Positions 1 through 9,751 of a DNA stretch of 64,000 nt are shown here, piece by piece. The translations under genes were made by a program, and so were the position numbers. The notes beneath the pieces are model-generated. The model was given only the letters and a program-made list of their open reading frames with translations. It searched no databases and was not told where the DNA came from. Source of the DNA: Chitinophaga oryzae (GTDB lineage: Bacteria > Bacteroidota > Bacteroidia > Chitinophagales > Chitinophagaceae); contig NZ_CP051204.2 in the NCBI RefSeq assembly GCF_012516375.2, forward strand, positions 8,107,501 to 8,171,500. Direction: 5' to 3'. Every line of letters starts with the position of its first letter. Within the stretch, counting starts at the first letter, position 1.

Positions 1-1300
1 TTTCCGCCGGGAAGAGGAACAATTCAAGGAACTGGGCGGCGCTCACTTTAGTACCGTCCGCCAGCGGGAAGTTTTCCGCGATGTTCTTTACAAACTCGAT
101 CACGCGCATATCTTCTTTCACCACCAGGCCTGTCTGGGAATAGTTACCAAACACGATAGTCTCTCCCACGTTGATTTTACCGGAATCCGGCTGCTCGGAG
201 CCCAGAAGCATATTAAGGAAGGTGGACTTACCGACGCCATTTTTACCGACTACGCCCACACGCTCTCCTTTTTTGAAGGTATAATCAAATCCTTTGAGGA
301 TCACATGGTCGCCATAAGCTTTATAGACCTTTTTAAGTTCCAGGATTTTACCGCCCAGGCGGGTCATTTTCACATTCAGTTCCAGTTGCTGGTCCGCCAT
401 CCTGGTGGACGCTTTTTCTTTCACTTCATAGAAGGCGTCCTGACGGGCTTTGGATTTGGTGGTGCGGGCTTTGGGCTGCTTACGCATCCATTCCAGCTCC
501 TTACGATAGGTATTGCGGGCTTTTTCCACGCTGGAGCGGTCCATTTCTTCCCGGGTCGCTTTGCGTTCCAGGTAATTTTCGTAGTCTCCCTTGTAAATGA
601 AGAGTTGTTCCTGGTCCAGCTCCATGATTTCGTTGCAGACGCTGTCAAGGAAGTAGCGGTCGTGCGTTACCAGGAGGAGGGTCACTCTTTCCTGATCAAG
701 ATAATTTTCCAGCCATTCGATCATCCCTACATCGAGATGGTTGGTAGGCTCGTCCATGATAAGCAGCACGTGTTTGTGTTCAAAGCCGATGTCTATCAGC
801 ACTTTAGCCAGGGCTACCCGTTTTTGCTGGCCGCCGGAAAGGGAGCCTACGGGCTGATCGAGATGATGTATATTGAGTTTACCCAGGATCTGTTTCACTT
901 TGGCGTCAAAATGCCAGGCATTGAGCTCATCCATGCGGGCGAAAGCCGCGGTGAGCTTTTCCACATCCGGCTCGTGGCCTTCTTCTGTCAGGAGTTCGTA
1001 TTCCTTGATAGCGTTCAGTGTGGGGTTGTCGTGATCGAAGATATTCTCGATCACGGATTTGTTGAGGTCGAAATCGGACTGTTGCTCCAGCATTACAACG
1101 GTCACATCCTTGTGTATCCACACTTTTCCTTCATCGGGGGCTTCTTTGCCCAGGATAATCTTGAGCAGGGTGGATTTACCCGTTCCATTCAGCGCTACCA
1201 GCGCTATTTTATCGCCTTCTTCGATGTGAAAAGAGATATTCCGGAATAATGGCTTAACGCCGTATGATTTAGTGAGCCCTTCTACTGTAACGTAATGCAT
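1..1300 (-). CDS. ABC-F family ATP-binding protein, partial (3' end outside window)
   Basis: The first 433 codons of a soluble protein with two ABC ATPase domains and no membrane segments, the layout of ABC-F translation factors (EttA/Uup/antibiotic-resistance type) that act on ribosomes. The N-terminal domain has Walker A GTGKST, signature LSGGQQKR and Walker B LLIMDEPTNHLD. A charged linker rich in Arg and Lys follows (ERKATREEMDRSSVEKARN), and the second domain begins with Walker A GKNGVGKST. The start is the ATG at 1298-1300 (MHYVTVEGLTKSYG); the C-terminus lies beyond position 1. ABC-F identity is clear from the duplicated domain plus linker; the subfamily cannot be resolved from the fragment. 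Confidence 0.9.
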   Translation of the reverse strand, partial: MHYVTVEGLTKSYGVKPLFRNISFHIEEGDKIALVALNGTGKSTLLKIILGKEAPDEGKVWIHKDVTVVMLEQQSDFDLNKSVIENIFDHDNPTLNAIKEYELLTEEGHEPDVEKLTAAFARMDELNAWHFDAKVKQILGKLNIHHLDQPVGSLSGGQQKRVALAKVLIDIGFEHKHVLLIMDEPTNHLDVGMIEWLENYLDQERVTLLLVTHDRYFLDSVCNEIMELDQEQLFIYKGDYENYLERKATREEMDRSSVEKARNTYRKELEWMRKQPKARTTKSKARQDAFYEVKEKASTRMADQQLELNVKMTRLGGKILELKKVYKAYGDHVILKGFDYTFKKGERVGVVGKNGVGKSTFLNMLLGSEQPDSGKINVGETIVFGNYSQTGLVVKEDMRVIEFVKNIAENFPLADGTKVSAAQFLELFLFPAE

Positions 1301-1497
1301 AAGCGCGAAGTTATACATATTCAGGAAAACTCTCCCAAATCCCGAATTATGTATTTGATATTATGATTTTTTTCGTATATTCAGTATAGGAATGGATGGC
1401 CGGGCGGATGATCCTACACCTAATGAGAACGTTTTTTGTTGTTCGTTTTATTTCGGCCTTTGTCCATTATCCTTGCCCCTCTTTTGCGTAAAATAAA

Positions 1498-1536
1498 AAG
1501 CCCTTGCGCGTAACGCGGAAGGGCTTGCGTGTTTTT
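1498..1536 (-). terminator. Rho-independent terminator after the Wzi-like gene
   Basis: AAGCCCTT and AAGGGCTT arms enclose a second short CGCG/CGCG stem. On the minus strand the hairpin is followed by TTTTTATTTT. It begins about 15 bp after the stop of the Wzi-like gene and ends transcription of the polysaccharide locus on this side. Confidence 0.8.
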
Positions 1537-1551
1537 AGCACTTACTTATAT

Positions 1552-3141
1552 TTAAAAATCGTAATAGAACTGTCTGAAGGAGCTTCGAAGGCCGAAATTA
1601 AAGATCAAGTCGGTTGTTGAGCCTGTGATGTCGTTTTTGAGCTTCCGTGCTGCCAGAGAGGCCTCCACCCTTAAGTTATACTTCGGATTTAGTACATAGG
1701 CAACAGTACCCTGGGCATAAAGCAGGTTGGTTTTAACGCCCTGGCCAATATAGTTGCCGAAGTCATTTGGGCGGGTTGTATAAGGCTTGGAAATGTCATG
1801 GCCGTAGTTGGTCTTTGCATCAGGATCGTCTCCATATTTTGCATACATCAGCTGACCACGGCCATACCAGCGTTTGATCCGGTAGGTAGCAATTCCCAGG
1901 AATTCCTGAAAATTAGCTCCCAGCGGATGAGCCAGCGACTGGTTATAATGCTCGTAGTTGATCATGGTACTTTTGTAACTATAGGTATAAGGCCTTACCG
2001 CGTTATATTCGCCCTGCAGATCCAGGTTTTTAACCTGGAACAGGTCGAACGAACGGAAGCCCAGCTGCCAGCTTTGTTTGTTCGCCCACCAGCCTTTACC
2101 TCCGAACACCTCTTTTAATTTGAACTCATCCAGCACCAGCTGACCATAGATTGTCGTTTTGGGAAACAGTTTGAACTTCGCGTTGGCGCCTACCAGGGCG
2201 TTATCAGAGGAGCCCTCGGAGAATTCGGCAGAGCGGAGGAAAATGATCGGGTTCATATAGCTCCAGTCAAAGCCGCGCTTGCGCCCGGAAGAGTCTGCAT
2301 CAGGCCAGATCACTGCATCAAACAGGCCAATCGTCAGGCGTTTGCTGACGTTCCAATCCAGGAAATGGAACACGCCCCACTTTTTATAATAGCCGAGGTC
2401 ATTATAAGCAGTGGCGAAATCCTTGCTGTGTTTATCCATAAACTGGGCCCACATGGCGGTGTACTGCACATTCCCGAGGGTACCGGTCATCCGGAGATAA
2501 GGGTAGCTGAACTGGATATCGGAAAGAATCAAAGAGCGATAGCCATCTCCAAAGAAATTCTGTCCATATCCTGCAGTAAGGTTCAGGTATTTATTGGGTG
2601 TATAGGACAACAGGGCGCTGGCGTAGTTATAGTCAAAAGCCTTGCCTTCGCTGTAGCTCTTAATACCTCCCTGCCCTGGAACGATATCATTTTTGCGGAT
2701 ATACTGATCGAGATAATAGGGGAATTTACCCTGATTTTCATAAAAAGAGGACTCAAAATAGAATTTGGATCCAATATTTGCCTGAATAATGGCCCCGCGT
2801 GTATTCAACCACGTAGTTCTGCTTCCCTCACGGGTTTTGCCAATTTGGAAATCCGGCAGGAAGTCAATAAATACGTTGTATTCTTTGTTGCTGAATTCCA
2901 GCAGGTGTTCCTGAAATAACTTCCGGTAAATCCAGCTGCGTTTAGTGGTATCCGGTTGGGTATACATAGCGCTGGTATCCACGTGGAGGATAGGCTTAAA
3001 GGCTGTGTGGTGATTACTGGAGTCAAGGTACAATTCCCGTATATTCATATGATTATACGGCAAAATAACAGGCAATTTTTCCTGTGCAGTGGCTGCACGG
3101 GCCAGCAATAGAATTGCTGCCATCCAAACAAGATGCTTCAT
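1552..3141 (-). CDS. Wzi-like capsule assembly outer-membrane protein
   Basis: A 529-residue exported protein with a signal peptide (MKHLVWMAAILLLARAATAQ). The body is dense in alternating aromatic and polar residues and ends in the aromatic residues QFYYDF, as expected of an outer-membrane beta-barrel. The stretch GYGQNFFGDGYRSLILSD resembles the conserved part of the Bacteroidota capsule-assembly Wzi family, which in E. coli holds capsule polymer at the cell surface. It lies at the distal end of the polysaccharide locus, after fcl, with its own terminator. The 230-bp gap upstream suggests it may also have its own promoter. The Wzi family call is fairly confident; binding of this locus's polymer is inferred from position. 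Confidence 0.75.
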   Translation of the reverse strand: MKHLVWMAAILLLARAATAQEKLPVILPYNHMNIRELYLDSSNHHTAFKPILHVDTSAMYTQPDTTKRSWIYRKLFQEHLLEFSNKEYNVFIDFLPDFQIGKTREGSRTTWLNTRGAIIQANIGSKFYFESSFYENQGKFPYYLDQYIRKNDIVPGQGGIKSYSEGKAFDYNYASALLSYTPNKYLNLTAGYGQNFFGDGYRSLILSDIQFSYPYLRMTGTLGNVQYTAMWAQFMDKHSKDFATAYNDLGYYKKWGVFHFLDWNVSKRLTIGLFDAVIWPDADSSGRKRGFDWSYMNPIIFLRSAEFSEGSSDNALVGANAKFKLFPKTTIYGQLVLDEFKLKEVFGGKGWWANKQSWQLGFRSFDLFQVKNLDLQGEYNAVRPYTYSYKSTMINYEHYNQSLAHPLGANFQEFLGIATYRIKRWYGRGQLMYAKYGDDPDAKTNYGHDISKPYTTRPNDFGNYIGQGVKTNLLYAQGTVAYVLNPKYNLRVEASLAARKLKNDITGSTTDLIFNFGLRSSFRQFYYDF

Positions 3142-3241
3142 TAATTTTTGTTTGATTCTAAAATTTGTTAATCCACGGAATCAGGTATCACAAACATCTT
3201 CACTATGACCTGACAATGCGATGGCAGGCTTCAATAAGACG

Positions 3242-3249
3242 CAAAGATA
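3242..3249 (-). promoter_or_regulatory. -7 box (TATCTTTG) upstream of the Wzi-like gene
   Basis: An exact match to the Bacteroidota -7 consensus TAnnTTTG on the minus strand, about 100 bp before the start codon at 3141. I see no good TTG/TTTG element at the matching -33 position, so this is tentative. Confidence 0.35.
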
Positions 3250-3300
3250 GTATTTTCAATAATTTGTGGCGACAGCGGCGGGATGAATATTAAAGAACAT

Positions 3301-3326
3301 AACCCTGCCCATACAAGGGCAGGGTT
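3301..3326 (-). terminator. Hairpin between fcl and the Wzi-like gene
   Basis: Perfect 10-bp arms AACCCTGCCC and GGGCAGGGTT around a 6-base loop, about 50 bp after the fcl stop. The T-run after it on the minus strand is weak, so termination may be partial. It could equally be an RNA-stabilising 3' structure. Confidence 0.55.
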
Positions 3327-3373
3327 ATTAAAGCAGTATTACAAATTTGCAGCATCAGGAGCAATAAACAAAA

Positions 3374-4308
3374 TTATTTTCTTCCGAACTGATGTTGCAC
3401 TTCCTCATATACTTTACGGATGCCATCGTCCAGTTTAATGGATGCTTTCCATCCATAGCTATGAAGTTTGGTGACGTCCATTAATTTGCGGGGTGTTCCA
3501 TCCGGTTTTGTGGAATCAAATACCAGTTCCCCTTCATAACCCACTATCCCCGGATCAGGTAGGCCAGATCACGGATGCTGATATCTTCTCCCACACCGAT
3601 GTTCACAAGGCCTTTCTCGTTATAGTGCTGCATCAGGAAAAAACATGCGTCTGCCATATCATCAGCATGGAGAAATTCGCGCATTGGCGAACCCGTTCCC
3701 CAAAGCACTACTTCCTGCTGTCCGTGCTGCTTTGCTTCATGCATCTTTCTCAGCATGGCCGGCAATACGTGGGAGTTATTCAGATCGTAATTGTCATTAG
3801 GACCATACAGGTTGGTAGGCATTACCGAAACGAAATTACAGCCATACTGGGCGCGGTAGGCATCGCACATTTCAATGCCGGCGATCTTAGCGATAGCGTA
3901 GGGCTCGTTTGTTGGTTCCAGCGGACCGGTCAACAGGTACTCTTCCTTTAACGGTTGCGGGGCCATTTTCGGATAAATACAGGAAGATCCAAGGAACATC
4001 AGTTTCTTCGCCTGATTCAAATAAGCATGGTGAATAACATTATTTTGAATCATCAGATTTTCATAGATGAACTGCGCACGATAGGTATTGTTAGCGACGA
4101 TGCCTCCTACCTTTGCAGCTGCGAGGAACACATATTCCGGTTTTTCCTGCTCAAAAAAGGCCGCTACGGCAGTCTGGTCTCGCAGGTCCAGTTCTCCGGA
4201 TGTACGGGTGATGATATTATTGAATCCTTCTTGCTCCAGTCGCCGCACAATGGCAGAACCCACCATTCCGCGATGACCGGCAACGTATATTTTATCTCCG
4301 GGTTGCAT
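3374..4308 (-). pseudogene. fcl: GDP-L-fucose synthase, frameshifted near its 3' end
   Basis: GDP-L-fucose synthase is an NADPH-dependent epimerase/reductase that turns GDP-4-keto-6-deoxymannose into GDP-L-fucose. The first 254 codons are collinear with the family: Rossmann motif GHRGMVG near residue 11, SSCIYP, catalytic Tyr-x3-Lys in EPYAIAK. The frame then stops at a TAG at 3544-3546 just after DLAYLIRG. In the next frame the family's C-terminus continues at once ([17 protein letters not shown], then PRKLMDVTKLHSYGW) to a TAA at 3374-3376. Adding one base in or near the run CGGGGA restores a normal-length protein. It starts 2 bp after gmd, so the pair is translationally linked. Either a single-base deletion in the strain or an assembly error. 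Confidence 0.85.
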
Positions 4309-4310
4309 GT

Positions 4311-5423
4311 TTATTCAAATTGGTTCAGCACTTTATACCCTGCATCTTTCAACAGCTTCTCACGCCTGAACAGTTCTACATCAGCAGCCACCATTTCTTT
4401 TACCAGGGCAGGTAAATCGTATTGTGGCTTCCAGTTTAACCTGGTCTGCGCTTTTGTAGGGTCGCCAATCAGGAGTTCCACCTCAGTAGGACGGAAGTAA
4501 CGGGCATCTATAGCCACCACTTCCTGTCCAGGCTTCAGCGGGCATTCTGCATTGCTGCTGCTTTTCACATATCCTTTTTCATCTATTCCTTCCCCTTTGA
4601 ATTCCAGCTGAACGCCCACTTCGGCGAAAGCCATCGAGATGAAGTCCCGGACAGTGGTAGTAATACCCGTGGCAATCACAAAATCCTCCGGTTTATCCTG
4701 TTGGAGGATCAGCCACATTGCCTCTACATAATCCTTTGCATGGCCCCAGTCACGTTTTGCATCCAGATTGCCCATATACAGTTTGTCCTGCATCCCCATG
4801 GATAGCTTGGCAACCCCCCGGGTAATCTTTCTCGTTACAAAGGTTTCACCACGTAACGGACTTTCATGATTAAACAATATCCCGTTACACGCGAACATAC
4901 TGTAGGCTTCCCGGTAGTTCACAGTGATCCAATAGGCATACATTTTTGCTACGGCATAGGGAGAGCGGGGGTAAAACGGTGTCTTTTCGGATTGAGGAAC
5001 TTCCTGAACGAGGCCATACAATTCAGAGGTGGACGCCTGGTAGATTTTTGTTTTTCCCGTCAGACCGAGTAATCTGACCGCCTCCAGTATCCGCAAAGTA
5101 CCAATACCATCAGCATCAGCAGTGTATTCAGGGGCTTCAAAGCTCACCTGTACATGGCTCATGGCCCCCAGGTTATATATTTCATCTGGTTGAACTTCCT
5201 GGATAATCCGAATCAGGTTGGTACTATCAGTAAGATCGCCGTAATGCAGTTTAAAACGAACATTTTTTTCATGCGGATCCTGATAAAGGTGGTCAATCCT
5301 GTCAGTATTAAAGAGAGAACTTCTTCTTTTTATACCATGTACCTCATAACCTTTCTTTAATAAAAGCTGTGCCAGGTACGCTCCGTCCTGACCGGTAATG
5401 CCTGTAATAAGGGCAATTTTCAT
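4311..5423 (-). CDS. gmd: GDP-mannose 4,6-dehydratase
   Basis: A 370-residue extended short-chain dehydrogenase that converts GDP-D-mannose to GDP-4-keto-6-deoxy-D-mannose, the first step to GDP-L-fucose and related deoxysugars. The NADP-binding motif GITGQDG is at residues 8-14. The active-site segment ASTSELYG and the Tyr-x3-Lys pair in [14 protein letters not shown] are intact. [16 protein letters not shown] is a typical GMD sequence. Length is normal. It is followed 2 bp later by fcl, and a good promoter lies 24-55 bp upstream, so gmd-fcl seems to be a separate transcription unit inside the polysaccharide locus. Confidence 0.96.
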   Translation of the reverse strand: MKIALITGITGQDGAYLAQLLLKKGYEVHGIKRRSSLFNTDRIDHLYQDPHEKNVRFKLHYGDLTDSTNLIRIIQEVQPDEIYNLGAMSHVQVSFEAPEYTADADGIGTLRILEAVRLLGLTGKTKIYQASTSELYGLVQEVPQSEKTPFYPRSPYAVAKMYAYWITVNYREAYSMFACNGILFNHESPLRGETFVTRKITRGVAKLSMGMQDKLYMGNLDAKRDWGHAKDYVEAMWLILQQDKPEDFVIATGITTTVRDFISMAFAEVGVQLEFKGEGIDEKGYVKSSSNAECPLKPGQEVVAIDARYFRPTEVELLIGDPTKAQTRLNWKPQYDLPALVKEMVAADVELFRREKLLKDAGYKVLNQFE

Positions 5424-5446
5424 TATAGTAATCTGTTGTATTTATA

Positions 5447-5478
5447 CAAAAATAGTGTTCTTTTCCTATCCTCCGCAA
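5447..5478 (-). promoter_or_regulatory. Bacteroidota-type promoter of gmd-fcl
   Basis: On the minus strand TTG is followed after 21 bp by TATTTTTG, matching TTG-N19/21-TAnnTTTG. It would start transcription about 18 bp before the gmd ATG. Confidence 0.6.
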
Positions 5479-5537
5479 GAATTATACAAAACATATCAAT
5501 AAATATGAATTTGACCAAACCTATTGCTACACTCGCC

Positions 5538-6878
5538 TTACATGCCTGTCAGTTTTAAAACCCGGCCTTCTCCCCCTTTAAAATCCACATATACTGTAGT
5601 CGTATTGGAGGTACTGTTATAGGTAGCCTTTAACGGGCTAAACACTTTGATGCCTTTCCTGTAACTCAGGTAAGGAACCGCCAGGGATACTTTGGACACA
5701 AGATTATTCTTTAATACAACAGGCACCTGTTTAAGGGACTTTGCAGATTTATTAAAAAGCATCAGGTTATACTCTCCATTTTTCACCAGCGACTTGAAGA
5801 CTCCGACAGCCATGTTGTTATCCTTTACCGCAGCTATAATTGGCGTGCTGGCCGTAATTTCTTCCCCTTCTTCCGGTTGCTGATTGTAAGGTTGCCCCGA
5901 TACATGATAAACGCCGGTACTGATGGAATTCATGACTATCGGCCCCCACACATCTCTCATGAAAGCATTAATCTTCTGAATCTGGAAATACTTGGTGGTG
6001 GGTTGATTATTGGCAATCATAGCTGCCCCAAAAGGCATGTTTGATCCTACGATAGTTTGATAGGTAAAATATAGCAGCCCTTTAAAGCCGTAGGTAACGG
6101 GCGCAAAAACCATGAAATTAAGCTGATAGGGTCCGACATCTGTATATTCCCTGTGCTTGGTAGTGAGCACGCATGACCATAGCGGCCGGCCTGCAGCTTT
6201 TTTCCGCAGAATATACAAATTGTAAAAAAAGTTGTCCTTAATACCTTTTTGTATGAAAGGATAAAAATCGTACGAGATCACATCCGGCGTTTCCGGAGAA
6301 TTGGCCGGTGAAATATATGCATCGAGATAATCTTCGTACTCCTTCCGTGTCTTAAAAACATAACAGGCCAGCAGATTCAGATAAGCCAGCTTCCCCGGGT
6401 CCTTCGTTTTCGCAAATGCCATCCACTTTCTTATAGGAGCAGCATCCTTAGGCAGTGGTTCATCATATATGAAATAACCATAGAAAGCCGATCTTTTCTT
6501 TTCATCAAGACCAGTGACAAACTTCACCCAATCAGCAGCCTGTGCAGCATTAAAATCAACTCCTTTCTTTTTAGCGGAGTTCAGGTTTACCTGCAGCGTC
6601 TTCAGTCCCAGCTGACTGAGGAGTTCCAGCTTGTACGACACGAATTTAAAATCGTAACACCCATCCACACCTGTCAGCAGATTCAGGTTACAGTTTTTCA
6701 CGCCCTTTAAAACCTTTATATACTCTGCCGTATCAAGTTTACAATCTCTCACCTGTGGGTCATAAAAAGTACCGAGAATAAACTTATCCTGCTTCCATTG
6801 TCCATAACCAACAAAGGGTAAAACACATGACAGGATGATGATGTTTATTATCCTACTAAAAGAATAAGTCTTTAGCAT
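5538..6878 (-). CDS. Secreted TIM-barrel protein, probable glycoside hydrolase
   Basis: A 446-residue protein with a signal peptide (hydrophobic stretch IINIIILSCVLPFVGYG). The core looks like a glycosidase (beta/alpha)8 barrel: FYGYFIYDEP around residues 132-141 would place an acid/base Glu at the end of a strand, and DVISYDFYPF and PLWSCVLTT look like later strands. The last 100 residues look like a beta-sandwich. I cannot assign a GH family. It lies between gmd and the methyltransferase in the polysaccharide locus, so trimming or releasing the polymer in the periplasm or outside the cell is plausible. It is divergent from the 7116 gene, with a 237-bp shared promoter region in which I see no clear -7 box. 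Confidence 0.6.
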   Translation of the reverse strand: MLKTYSFSRIINIIILSCVLPFVGYGQWKQDKFILGTFYDPQVRDCKLDTAEYIKVLKGVKNCNLNLLTGVDGCYDFKFVSYKLELLSQLGLKTLQVNLNSAKKKGVDFNAAQAADWVKFVTGLDEKKRSAFYGYFIYDEPLPKDAAPIRKWMAFAKTKDPGKLAYLNLLACYVFKTRKEYEDYLDAYISPANSPETPDVISYDFYPFIQKGIKDNFFYNLYILRKKAAGRPLWSCVLTTKHREYTDVGPYQLNFMVFAPVTYGFKGLLYFTYQTIVGSNMPFGAAMIANNQPTTKYFQIQKINAFMRDVWGPIVMNSISTGVYHVSGQPYNQQPEEGEEITASTPIIAAVKDNNMAVGVFKSLVKNGEYNLMLFNKSAKSLKQVPVVLKNNLVSKVSLAVPYLSYRKGIKVFSPLKATYNSTSNTTTVYVDFKGGEGRVLKLTGM

Positions 6879-7115
6879 ATATTAAAATTTAAATTAAATC
6901 ATAACCAATTTAGGCTATAGAGTAAAGGAAGGACATGGCAATAAAGTTAAGACATTCCGGGTGGAATTAAGTCACCAAATTAACGAGCAGTTTATATTGC
7001 AACTATAATTTATGTAAATTGTGAGATTATGCATGTATTCAATACATAACTTTCAGTCTGTGTTGCTGGTCAGTGCCTAGTTCGTCATGTAATTCCTAAT
7101 TAAACTAACAACAAG

Positions 7116-7811
7116 ATGCAACAAAGTATTTACGAAGTCACCAATGGAGAATACAAACAAAAAAATCCTAATTGGCATATCGAAGATTCAGCATGGAAAG
7201 CAACCCAAATTATTTCCATGCTGAAACGAAATAATTTATCTCCCAAGACCATTACCGAGATCGGCTGCGGCGCAGGGGAGATATTGCATCAATTATACCA
7301 GCAACTACCATCGGACACAATTTTTGAGGGATACGAAATTTCACCCGACGCCTTTGCATTAAGTTCTTCACGGGCCAACGAGCGGTTATCGTTTTATCTG
7401 AGCGACATGTCAGCACTCAACACAAAGAGTGAACTACTGCTTGTTATGGACGTATTTGAACATGTAGAAGATTATATAGGCTTCATAAAAGACTGCAAAA
7501 ACAAGGCCCGCTATAAAATGTTTCATATACCACTTGATATTTCAGTACTCGCCCTGCTCAGAGGCACGATCATGAAAACCAGAGAAAAAGTTGGCCATCT
7601 TCACTACTATACAAAAGAAACAGCCCTGGCAACACTGAGAGACAACGGATATAAAATCATTGACCATTTTTATACCCCCAGTGGCGTACAACTATCCAGA
7701 TCATTTAAATCAAAAATAGCCAAGCTGCCAAGGATACTGTTATATAACCTTAATAAGGACTTCGCCGTTACCTTGTTGGGCGGCCATTCACTGCTTGTTT
7801 TGGCTGAATAA
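7116..7811 (+). CDS. Class I SAM-dependent methyltransferase
   Basis: A 231-residue protein with motif I EIGCGAGE at about residues 48-55, an acidic turn EGYEISPDAF, and motif IV/post-motif LLVMDVFEHVEDY, the usual order of a class I methyltransferase. The closest general type is the methyltransferases of glycan clusters that methylate sugar hydroxyls or polymer ends; the acceptor cannot be read. It is the only plus-strand gene between 1.5 and 32 kb, and its last 44 bp overlap the 3' end of the convergent acyltransferase gene. That arrangement would produce complementary mRNA ends. Strand and position suggest a later insertion into the locus. Confidence 0.8.
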   Translation: MQQSIYEVTNGEYKQKNPNWHIEDSAWKATQIISMLKRNNLSPKTITEIGCGAGEILHQLYQQLPSDTIFEGYEISPDAFALSSSRANERLSFYLSDMSALNTKSELLLVMDVFEHVEDYIGFIKDCKNKARYKMFHIPLDISVLALLRGTIMKTREKVGHLHYYTKETALATLRDNGYKIIDHFYTPSGVQLSRSFKSKIAKLPRILLYNLNKDFAVTLLGGHSLLVLAE

Positions 7812-8841
7812 GCCCATCCAATCCAATTTTTGCTGTCGTTCGTTTTAAAAAGCGTTTTTCCAGAAGATGCCAGGAAAGTATTGCCACTAACAGGACAATT
7901 AGAATGATGATAAATGATATTTTATATGGATTGTAGCGATGAAAGGCACCAAAAGCAACAAATATCTGAATAATCGGATAGTGAAAAATATAAATTCCAT
8001 AGGAAACGTCACCATACCGACCGAATCCGTTTAAGCCGGTAAAGCTATACGCAAAATACATTACAATAACCGACCAGGCTATGGGGAGCAGGTATTCTAT
8101 TTTAAAATAATATTCAATCAGAAATACGATAAGAGCCACAGCAATCATATGCTTTTTATAACGCAAAAAAGCGTTAAACCAATAGTGTAATGCTACTCCG
8201 GCTATAAAGTAGGTCATATAACCGGGCAACTGATGACTTAAAATTGAATATAGGTTTTTTCCTGTCGCATGATAAAGGAATTCAAAGGCATCCCGGTAAA
8301 AGAGAGACAGTAAATAAATACCTAAGAAAACCAGGTACTTCTTTTTGACCCTGTCTACTATATAAATGATTACAGGAAGGAGTAAATAAAAACTCACTTC
8401 CAGCTTAATGGTCCACAAAGCGCCATTTACTGCACAGAGTATATTATGCAAAAATACTCCTGGCAGACATGGTTGCAAAAAATTCATGAACAGCAAATTG
8501 CAGACAAGATATTTATACAATCCGACTCCGGTGAAATACTCCTTTACGGGTACAGTACTGATCACGGATAAACCCAGCGCAGTTATACAAACAACAAAAA
8601 TGTATGCAGGCAGTAGTCGATTGGCCCTTTTAATTAAGTATTTTTTGAGATCCCGCGAGCGTATATAACTTTGGGTAATAAGAAAACCACTTACAACAAA
8701 AAAACCGGTTACACATAAATGCGTATCAAAATAAGGCCTGAGAAATTCCAGACTATCTACGGCAGATAATGCCACAATATGCCCCAGCACGACAACAAAA
8801 GCAAACAAAAATCTTAGAAAATCAAAGTTATTCTGATGCAT
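7768..8841 (-). CDS. Acyltransferase family 3 membrane protein (OafA/YrhL type)
   Basis: A 357-residue protein with about ten hydrophobic helices. It begins MHQNNFDFLRFLFAFVVVLGH, the hallmark start of acyltransferase_3 proteins, in which the His of the first helix is needed for transfer. The motif SGFLITQSY follows in the second helix. Family members O-acetylate or succinylate sugars of LPS and exopolysaccharides at the inner membrane. Position among glycosyltransferases supports decoration of the repeat unit. The C-terminal tail overlaps the convergent methyltransferase gene by 44 bp. Confidence 0.88.
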   Translation of the reverse strand: MHQNNFDFLRFLFAFVVVLGHIVALSAVDSLEFLRPYFDTHLCVTGFFVVSGFLITQSYIRSRDLKKYLIKRANRLLPAYIFVVCITALGLSVISTVPVKEYFTGVGLYKYLVCNLLFMNFLQPCLPGVFLHNILCAVNGALWTIKLEVSFYLLLPVIIYIVDRVKKKYLVFLGIYLLSLFYRDAFEFLYHATGKNLYSILSHQLPGYMTYFIAGVALHYWFNAFLRYKKHMIAVALIVFLIEYYFKIEYLLPIAWSVIVMYFAYSFTGLNGFGRYGDVSYGIYIFHYPIIQIFVAFGAFHRYNPYKISFIIILIVLLVAILSWHLLEKRFLKRTTAKIGLDGLIQPKQAVNGRPTR

Positions 8842-8896
8842 AGAAGTACAATATTAATCCTGTTTTATCAAGCGGGTTCAATCTGAAATGTTGCTT

Positions 8897-9709
8897 TTAA
8901 ATCAACATCTTATTGATCCGGCTCCTTTCTTTATCAATAAACCAGCCCCATTTATTGAAGTAATAAATAGCACTCCTTATGTGATGCTTGAGCAAGACAG
9001 GAGATTTATACGAACCTTTCGCAAATTCATGATAAATAGTCGCATACGGATAATATATTGTATCATATTTACTATGAATGCGCCTGGTAAGATCAACATC
9101 TTCCGTGTACAGGAAAATATTCTCATCAAATCCTTCTACCTCTTCTAAAACACTGGCCCGTATGAACATAAAGCAACCGGACAAGTTCGGGATTTTCATC
9201 ATATTGTCATAGCTCCGATGTCGCATTTCATACCGCAGCAGTTTCTGTTTGAATAAACCGCGAAGCGGCCCCGGGATAAATCTTCGCGCAATAAGATCAA
9301 ATGGGGTAGGCAACATCTTACATAAGTATTGTAGGGAGCCGTCCGGATACAGGGTTTTTACCCCTAATTGCCCAACATGCCCGTTCTGCTGCATATAATC
9401 AAAGATTTGCGGGAGGACGGTACGATCAAAATGCACATCGCCATTCAAAATGAGATTGTACTTTGTTTCCGTTCTGCTTTTCCTGATAGCAATGTTATGA
9501 GCAGCACCAAAACCGATATTTTTACCGTTATGAATGTATACAATCCTCTCCCTGTCAATATCATTCAATGTCCGTAACGAATCATCCGGAGAATTATCCA
9601 CCAGGTAAACCTTTACGTTCAGCGGGCTCTCAAGCACTGATTTGATGGCCTTTTCCACCATATTGGCAGCACTGTTATATAAAACGATAGATGCCACTAC
9701 ATCATACAT
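8897..9709 (-). CDS. Glycosyltransferase family 2 (rhamnosyltransferase-like)
   Basis: A 270-residue GT-A enzyme: N-terminal VVASIVLYNSAANM, nucleotide-binding stretch VYLVDNSPDD, GKNIGFGAAHNIA, and the metal-binding region around NLILNGDVHFD. Acceptor-side motifs LSGCFMFIRASVLEEVEGFDE and FLYTEDVDLTRR are typical of WbbL-like GT2 proteins that move deoxyhexoses. Donor and acceptor are not known. It is part of the minus-strand run, 42 bp downstream of the GT4 gene at 9752. Confidence 0.9.
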   Translation of the reverse strand: MYDVVASIVLYNSAANMVEKAIKSVLESPLNVKVYLVDNSPDDSLRTLNDIDRERIVYIHNGKNIGFGAAHNIAIRKSRTETKYNLILNGDVHFDRTVLPQIFDYMQQNGHVGQLGVKTLYPDGSLQYLCKMLPTPFDLIARRFIPGPLRGLFKQKLLRYEMRHRSYDNMMKIPNLSGCFMFIRASVLEEVEGFDENIFLYTEDVDLTRRIHSKYDTIYYPYATIYHEFAKGSYKSPVLLKHHIRSAIYYFNKWGWFIDKERSRINKMLI

Positions 9710-9751
9710 AAGTCACAATTATCTGATAAAACATATATTAATTCATATTAC

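Noticed and set aside
305..1249. Plus-strand open frame of 314 codons
   Set aside because: Antisense of the ABC-F gene, whose Walker and signature motifs are clear.
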